Positions 57,563 to 64,000 of a stretch of 64,000 nt of DNA are shown here, one piece after another. This DNA comes from Morinoia aosen. Lineage: Eukaryota > Arthropoda > Malacostraca > Amphipoda > Talitridae. The stretch covers positions 86,793,130 to 86,857,129 of the forward strand of contig CM059567.1 of the NCBI GenBank assembly GCA_030386875.1, read 5' to 3'. Below the pieces are notes generated by a model. That model worked only from the letters and a program-made list of their open reading frames with translations. It made no database searches and was not told where the DNA came from. Position 1 is the first letter of the stretch; the number at the start of each line of letters is the position of its first letter. Made by a program: the position numbers and the translations under genes.

Positions 57563-58026
57563 CAATAGAGTTCTTGACATCGAGACTAATACAAGGGTGT
57601 CAAGTTATTCCGGTTGTCAATTCATCGCGTGAAGATGGAAAAATTAAAGATTTATTGAAACGTGAATTACTTTATTCCAAGAAAGTTTTTTGGGACAATA
57701 CAAACATAGGAACATTTGCAACTATTGCATGTGCACTACCAAAAACGGAACATCATGTTTGTGCAAGGTTAGACCAAACCAAGGGTAACACATGTTCAAT
57801 TTATCCTTCTAGAGTTGTAATAAATATTAGCTTCATTTTACTGTGAGTAATGAAACATTAATTGTTATTATTCATCTGAATTATCGTTCATTGCCTTCTT
57901 GAAAGCATACTAGGCAATGCTAATAATATTCCTTACATGTCCGGTTGTCATGCGAGTCCGGTTATCAGGTGTCCGGCATTCATGTTAGTCCGGCTGTCAG
58001 GCGTCCGGTTGTCAGGAACTTTACTG
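57563..58026. mobile_element. pogo/Tigger-like MITE with TA duplication
   Basis: Left end caatagagttcttgaca after TA (57561-57562), and right end inverted cagtaaagttcctgaca followed by TA (58027-58028). TA target and the CAGTA..GTTC type terminus fit the Tc1/mariner superfamily, pogo group. Near the right end a degenerate gtccggttgtcaggc unit repeats about four times (57940-58012). The 90-codon frame at 57574 has no transposase motifs. Confidence 0.6.
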
Positions 58027-58028
58027 TA

Positions 58029-58436
58029 TTCAGTGACATAAGGGAAAATTCAACACCCTGTTTTAGGTGATAAAGAACGGAAAGTGAACTGGTAGTAATA
58101 AAAACGAGGAAAATTTTACTCCCTTATTCATCATGCGGCGAAAAAACGTCAAGAAAGATTTTCTACTCGATTTATAGAAATGGATTTATAGAAAACCGCG
58201 TATGCTTACTTCGAATATGTAATTAAAATTGTTTTATCGCGTCAGGGATCTGAGTTACAAGCATACTGTTTAGCTAGCCCACGCATCGAAGCAGTGTTAC
58301 TTCGGCTACCGCAAAGGGAGGATGCGTAGTGTTCATTGAGTTCTTATGTTTACGTCATCAGATTTCCCCATTATAGTTTTGGTGTTGAATTATGTTAAGA
58401 TATTATTTAATCACGTTTTTTTCATATTTATCTTTC
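58029..58436. other. No gene recognised
   Basis: AT-rich DNA between the pogo-like MITE and the foldback. Confidence 0.35.
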
Positions 58437-58459
58437 AATTAACTACAGCTTTTTAACTT

Positions 58460-58665
58460 TAATTTTAAAAAAGCTCAAGTTCAATTTAAAAAAGCTCAAG
58501 TTCAATTTAAAAAAGCTCAAGTTTAATTCAAAAAATCTCAAGTTTAATTTAAAAAAACTCAAGTTTATTTTGAAAATCTCAAGTTTGATTTAAAAAAGAT
58601 CAAGTTTAATTTAAAAAAGATCAAGTTTAATTTAAAAAGTCTCAAGCAGACTATATTTAAAAAAA
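58460..58665 (+). repeat. 21-bp minisatellite, left arm
   Basis: Unit ctcaagttcaatttaaaaaa + g with variants (gatcaagtttaattt...), about nine units. Confidence 0.9.
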
Positions 58666-59674
58666 GATCAAGTTCAACTTTGAAAAGCTTATGTTTCTAA
58701 AATTGCACACATATGTAATAATAATATAATTGAAGTTTATTCATGAGAATGCATATTTATTTAAAAGTACTATTTAAAAGTTAGTTTTACCTATGATTCA
58801 TTTGCTAAACAGGTCATCGGTACTTTTATCTATTGAAAAAAATGATGCGAATAAACTTCATGTAATAAGTAACTGTGACAATTAGCAAACTGCACTGACT
58901 GAAAAATTGAACATTACTGAGCTTCAACTTTCCAGTCAGTGCAAATTGCTAATTGTCCCACAGTTACTTATTACATAAAGTTTATTTGCATCATTTTTGT
59001 CAATAGATATAAGTACCGATGATCTGTTTAGCAAATGATTCATAGGTAAAACTTAAAGAATGCTAAATTAAGTACAACATCACAGCAGCTTGCCTTGTCT
59101 GATATTCGATTTACTCTATTTTTAGGGCCAGTACTTTTAAACAAATATGCCTTCTGACAAATAAACTTTACTTATATTATTATTACATAGGTATGAAATT
59201 TTCGAAACATTAGCTTTTCAAAATTGAAATTCATCTTTTTTAAATATAGCCTGCTTGAGACTTTTTAAATTAAAAAGCAAGGCGAAAAGCGCTACACGTA
59301 AAGTCATTTTTATTAAAAATGGTCAAATAAAACTGAACGTTTCGAACTAACTGTCCTTCTTCACCAAGAAAATTTCTGTAAAACGAAGCCAAATAATAGA
59401 AATTAAAGCACTTAAGTAGTATATATACGAAATCTAAACTTTGAAAAAACACAAACAACGGTAAAAAAGTATGTAAAATATAACGGAAAAACTGAATTAC
59501 GTATTGGCAACATGAAGCGGGAAAGCACTTTGGGTGTCATTGAGAGCAGGTTCCACTTCGTAAATATACTAAGATTCGAGAAGGCGCAGATCTGTTCTGT
59601 AGGAGGTACTGTTCTGTAAGAGGTGTTCTGTAAGAGGTTTTATTCTCAAGTTAAGCAGCATCAATGATAGACTT

Positions 59675-59935
59675 TTCAAATTAAGCTTGTTCTTTTTTAA
59701 ATTAAACTTGAGCTTTTTTAAATTAAACCTGAGCTTTTTAAATTAAACTTGAGCTTTTTAAAATTAAACTTGAGCTTTTTTAAATTGACCTTGAAATTTT
59801 TTCAAATTAAACTTGAGCTTTTTTAAATTGAACTTGAACTTTTTTAAATTAAACTTGAGCTTTTTTAAATTGAACTTGACCTTTTTTGAATTACCCTTGA
59901 GCTTTTATAATTTGAACTTGAACTTTCTTAAAGTA
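59675..59935 (-). repeat. 21-bp minisatellite, right arm
   Basis: Reverse-complement units such as cttgagcttttttaaattaa, about twelve, mirroring the left-arm array. Confidence 0.9.
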
Positions 59936-59957
59936 AAGTTAAAAAGCTGTGGTAACT

Positions 59958-60428
59958 GAATGTATATGACAGGATGTATGCAAACTCAAACGAAAACATG
60001 AAGCTTAAGCAACTTTTGTTATATTTTTGAATGGTATAGTCCGAGCAATAAGCACAAATTTTCAGTCATACGACGGAAAACTGCTTCCTGTTATTGAGAG
60101 AAAGAACATATCTGATCGAAATACTAACTGAAAAAGGGGTTTCACGTCGAATGATTGAAAATTTCCGCTCGTTGCTCGGAGTATACATTACAAAAAATGT
60201 CTAAGCAATTGCAATTCATGCCGCAATTTATTACAAAAATAATTGCAACGCTACGAGAGGGGGCTGCATCTGGCCAATGTAATTCTGTTCAGTGCCTCGA
60301 AAAGAACTAAAATTTGCCATCTCGTTAAAGATGTGTTCTCTTGTAAACAATCCAGCATCCGAGCAATCTTCTAAGATCCTCCGCATTATCCCCTACCACG
60401 CATCTGTTATACGAAGACCGCGCTTTTA
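59958..60428. other. No gene recognised
   Basis: AT-rich DNA up to the Harbinger-like left end. Confidence 0.35.
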
Positions 60429-62035
60429 AGCCCATATGAGACGGTGGCAACGACTGTGAACATTTGCGCGTAGCATCGCTAGCTCCTCCCATTTCCTCTC
60501 TTTCTGTCGCAACTCTGCTCTCTGTGGACGTGTTCGAACTTACACGAGTGTGGAAATCCGTGATCGCGCTCTGCACGATACGGCGAACATGCACGCCGAC
60601 GCTGTCTCAGTAGCTAGCCAGGCTTCGTATGAGAAGGATGTCTGCGATAAGTTGTTCTCTCCCTTCACCTCCGCCGCTGGCTGACTGGTGCAGGCGGTCG
60701 ACCATATTATTTATAGAAATTCTCAGAACACACCCATGTTTATGTAGAGAGATAAGTAGCGAGTATAGAGATAGATCTCTACGAAAAATAGCACTAAACA
60801 ACATCTTTAAAAAAATGAAGCCAGAGATTGAATTAACTCCAGAGTAAATAAATAAATACACTTCAGTCGCAGTTCAGGCAGGAAAACAAAACTAAAAAGA
60901 TTCCCAGAAATCAGGTACAGGAACTGATGAAATGGTATTCCCAAATTGCGATTCCCATTTCCAATAGTATTCCCATTCTTAGACGAAGGTGACATTCATT
61001 GCGCCTCTTCTTCGTCATTGTATGAAATACTTCATTCTCAGCCCAATGTAGGTAACAAGTTAGTTCTTCCACATGTATTATTACTTCTCTTGTTTCCTGC
61101 ATAAAAATTACTATTATGATTTTTTTTCGGAAGTTCGAAATCGCAGTTACATTATGCAGAAGTAAAAAATGACGGAAACTAGCATGTATACGCTATTTGT
61201 ACTTTTTCAGGAGAGTAAGTGTTCTAGTGTAAATTTATACTGTACCGCTATGTACAAATTTTCAATTCGTTTCTCTAATACTCATATTTATTATTGTTCA
61301 AAATACAGTCAGTACAGTGTTAAAGTTTGTATGTCAGCCTGATGACTAAACCAAGCATTAAATAATCGAACTAAGTATATAAAATGTGGTGATAGTCATT
61401 TCTTCACTTACATCAGAGCTATTTTAATGTACGATGCAGTATTATTAAAGATGGTACCTGCTCTTAAAATTAGAGTTACCTGTACCAATGCACATGCTGC
61501 AATTGTGTGTACAAGTGCCTCAGTATTACCAGTATTGGATGTTTTTCATATTTACGACAATCAATCTGCATTCCACCGTGCAAAAAAAAACCTTCAATTG
61601 CAATCAAGTGTAGTTGCTTGCATTCACGGGCGCCACGCATTCCACACTAGTTGTTAATCATATATATATGACTCAGATATTGAGCCATATTAATTTCATA
61701 ATTCTTTTCTAAATGGTATATATATTTTGCTGGTATCAGAACCCCTAAAATAATAATAATGCATTTAATTAACCATGTTTTAATTTTGAATTTCTGTGAA
61801 TTAACCGTCGAAAATGAACATGACTTGAAAGACATGTATTGGTGAATAAAATAATGAAAACAAATCCAGCTTCTGATTTCCGTGCGCTACTGCGCGCCGT
61901 GTCTGTGGCACGCCAACACCGTCTCGTGTAATAACCTTGCAGTGTGTTGGTGACGGCGGCCGCCATGACTTCGGAGAAGAGAGCGCATCTCTCGCACCCA
62001 TGAGTGCCACTTCTTGCCACCGTCTCATACGGGCT
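60429..62035. mobile_element. PIF/Harbinger-like non-autonomous element 2
   Basis: Left end AGCCCATATGAGACGGTGGC (60429) and inverted right end ending at 62035 share 21 of 22 bases, flanked by TTA on both sides (60426-60428 and 62036-62038). Ends are of the same style as the 27351-29124 element (A-GCCC-TAT..ACGG..GGCAA). GC-rich subterminal regions contain further inverted words (ttacacgag / ctcgtgtaa). Short internal frames show no transposase. Confidence 0.72.
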
Positions 62036-62038
62036 TTA

Positions 62039-64000
62039 GCATGCGCCCGTCCAACAGGAGTCAGCGTCAGTTGAATGCCTACCCTTACGCCACACCCTCG
62101 TCACCTCCACCTACCCATGGCACCCTTAGGGAGAGCCACGTCATCGAGGGTTACCATTTTGCTGCAAGAAAATGTTTCCATGTCTCTGAAATTTTGACTA
62201 CCTAAAGTTTTATTCATTTTTATAAAGATAAAATGTAGTATTTATTTTCTCAATTATTAAGTAGGATTGTGGGCCATTACACTAATTAACTGTCAATAAT
62301 TGTCGTAACATTGTGCCGATAAGCGTATTGAGGCTTGGATTTGACGGTTACGCAGGGCCAATTATAAGTTTACCCCAGAGGTTGGTTTGACGCAAAAACG
62401 CACAATGGTGATCATTCTTAAGATTATCGTCATCAGGTGCTAGATCCATATTATTTCGAAATTGTTCATGATAACGAAAATTGATGTCGTGTGACTCATA
62501 TCAGATCAGACGACTAATCCTACACTTTGATTATGCTTGTTATATTTCAATTAGAAAACCATCGGTCTCTCCATATTGGTATCGCCATTGCAACGCCCAA
62601 ATGGACTCGTAAGATAAGTCCTCATTATTACTATCATGTTTAATAAAGCTTCTCTCAACAGATTTGTGATACATAGTTGTCAGCCTTTATTAGTTTTAGT
62701 AGTGAAGTAATTGTTCACTCATGATCTAATTCTCATTGTAAGTTGGGAATAAAGAGAACGAGGAATAGAAAAAATAAGAACAAATCAGTAAATAAACCAA
62801 TAAAACTGAAAATGTTTTGGAAATTACATCCCTTGAAAATACGGCTCTATTGATGTACTCGATACGCTTGCCATAAATAATCACTCTATCACGATAACCG
62901 AAGGGAATCAATCAGTCACATTAGTCACTGAATAAACTTAAAAATTACAGTTTATCAGTGAGGTTTGTCTCACTGGAAACTGCTGGCAGTGAATAACAAA
63001 TATCTTACCGCAATGGCTCATAGAAGAACGTAATTTGGATTGTGTATAGTTTGATCTTTAACATTCAGTACAATGCTCGCAAAGTAAGGACAGAAAAACC
63101 TACCTAAATTAAAAGATTAACAAACAGTTGGCGACCAGGATAAGCACTGGGCACCTCATAAATCTTGTTCAGCGAGTTATACGGGGCTCTCACCTTGGCT
63201 AGCTGGCAAACGGAAAGGTATGTCTTGAGCTGATTAAGGGAAGGCGTCAGCTAACAAATCAAGTACTTGATTGCCACTTGGATGTCACAAATATTCAGGG
63301 ATTCTCAGAAGCACGAGTCAAAAATTGTAGATTCAAATTGCTAGTCGTCCAAGAAAAATAATTCTCTAAAATATGAAAAAGCAAATTCCAAAGCCTCGTC
63401 AGCTAATGCAATTACAAAAGATAATTCATCGCCTAGAGAGAAAGATAACTATGATGATGAAATGTATATGAATGAGAGTGAGGAATTGAAAATACAGTTG
63501 AGAAATCAAAAGAGATTGATTTGGTGAGGGATTTGTCTCAGTTAAAAGCGGATGAAGAAGGGTTGAACTCCACGCTACAGCCATGAAATCTTCCTGATTA
63601 GGGTAGAAAAATATTAACTTTCCATATCTGCAATCGATGCAAGCACTACTAGTCTCAAATCTGTGTCGCCACACAATGGCAATAAAGAATTTCAATTTTT
63701 TTCGCGCATATAATTGGGATGACCTAGACATAAGACTCAATGAAATTTATTTTGAAAAAAAATTATTACTTGCATCATGAGTTGCATATCTGTGGTGATT
63801 TAGCAGAGGTTTCTTTGGTTTTTGAACTGCAGCTTAAATATCCGAAGAGTATGAGTCTTTATGTCTCTGAAACAACCATGACGACAGGAACCATTGATAT
63901 TGCCCAAAAGTGGCCCGACAGAGGAGAACTCAGAGTTACTGGACACATATGCAGCATATGCTGTTGGTACACAAACCGAAAATTTATCGCCAATCTCCTT
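62039..64000. other. No gene; possible LTR-leader relic at ~63134
   Basis: Mostly AT-rich. At 63134 ttggcgaccaggataagc resembles a primer-binding-type leader of an LTR element, but no LTR or pol domain can be recognised before the window ends, so this is only a weak fossil hint. The minus frame at 63426-63740 is unassigned. Confidence 0.3.

Larger units (their letters stand above)
58437..59957. mobile_element. Foldback element with 21-bp minisatellites in both arms
   Basis: Ends tacagctttttaactttaat (58444) and aagtaaagttaaaaagctgt (59931) are inverted. Both arms then carry 21-bp tandem repeats, followed by further paired DNA: tttaaaaagtctcaagcag / ctgcttgagactttttaaa, acctatgattcatttgc / gcaaatgattcataggt, and aataagtaactgtgacaatt / aattgtcccacagttactta. 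The centre is at ~58920. The right arm holds an extra ~400 bases (59270-59670) absent from the left. No coding frame. This layout recalls Foldback-type elements, whose inverted arms are made of tandem repeats. Confidence 0.88.

Noticed and set aside
1-64000. CRISPR arrays, bacterial operons, rRNA and tRNA genes
   Set aside because: None seen: repeats are transposon- or satellite-like, no tRNA B-box/cloverleaf or rRNA core could be recognised, and the sequence is eukaryotic in style.

Overview
The window reads as gene-poor, AT-rich nuclear DNA from an arthropod, most likely an insect. No long spliced host gene can be followed. Degenerate CCTAA/TTAGG-type stretches occur, as is usual in insects. 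The only long open frames belong to LINE retrotransposons. Everything else well supported is mobile DNA: LINEs of two clades, a SINE-like family with target-site duplications (TSDs), DNA-transposon derivatives with TTAA, TA, 3-bp or 8-bp target duplications, large foldback (inverted-repeat) elements, minisatellites and one decayed LTR-element pol region. I cannot name the species.

Layout. 1-8.9 kb: a diverged direct duplication (1-475 and 1441-1865), then four small exon-like blocks (2930, 6657, 7830, 8138) with consensus splice borders and Ser/Thr/Pro-rich reading, separated by intron-like DNA with decayed SINE copies. 8957-13033: three near-identical 1359-bp tandem units. Their boundaries cut across the left end of a TTAA-flanked inverted-repeat transposon whose right end is at 13467. 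15.6-17.5 kb: a young 5'-truncated RTE-like LINE with a perfect 14-bp TSD and an uninterrupted reverse transcriptase frame. 17.96-18.33 kb: a SINE-like element with a 15-bp TSD; an opposite-strand relative sits at 50.07-50.42 kb. 19.3-20.5 kb: LTR-element integrase fossil. 21-23 kb: foldback, ~168-bp tandem units and an orphan 110-aa membrane-protein frame. 24.9-26.5 kb: CCTAA-rich and A-rich DNA.

27.35-29.12 kb: Harbinger-like element carrying two piggyBac-like MITEs in opposite orientation. 30.32-31.25 kb: TTAA MITE interrupted by a 574-bp element with perfect 31-bp terminal inverted repeats (TIRs) and 8-bp TSD. 31.5-32.1 kb: 3' fragment of the CR1-like LINE whose long copy lies at 35.7-39.1 kb. 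32.58-33.60 kb: a TTAA foldback palindrome. 42-51 kb: minisatellite, hairpins, a 39-bp inverted repeat spanning 6 kb, and a hAT-like foldback with a 21-bp minisatellite. 54.6-64 kb: another foldback, a GC-rich promoter-like block, a pogo-like MITE, a second 21-bp minisatellite foldback and a second Harbinger-like element.

The elements do not work together as a pathway. What they share is history: repeated insertion into TTAA and AT-rich targets, nesting, and local tandem or inverted amplification. The strongest oddities are the 1359-bp triplication across a transposon border, the nested 8-bp-TSD element, and two foldbacks built around related 21-bp minisatellites.
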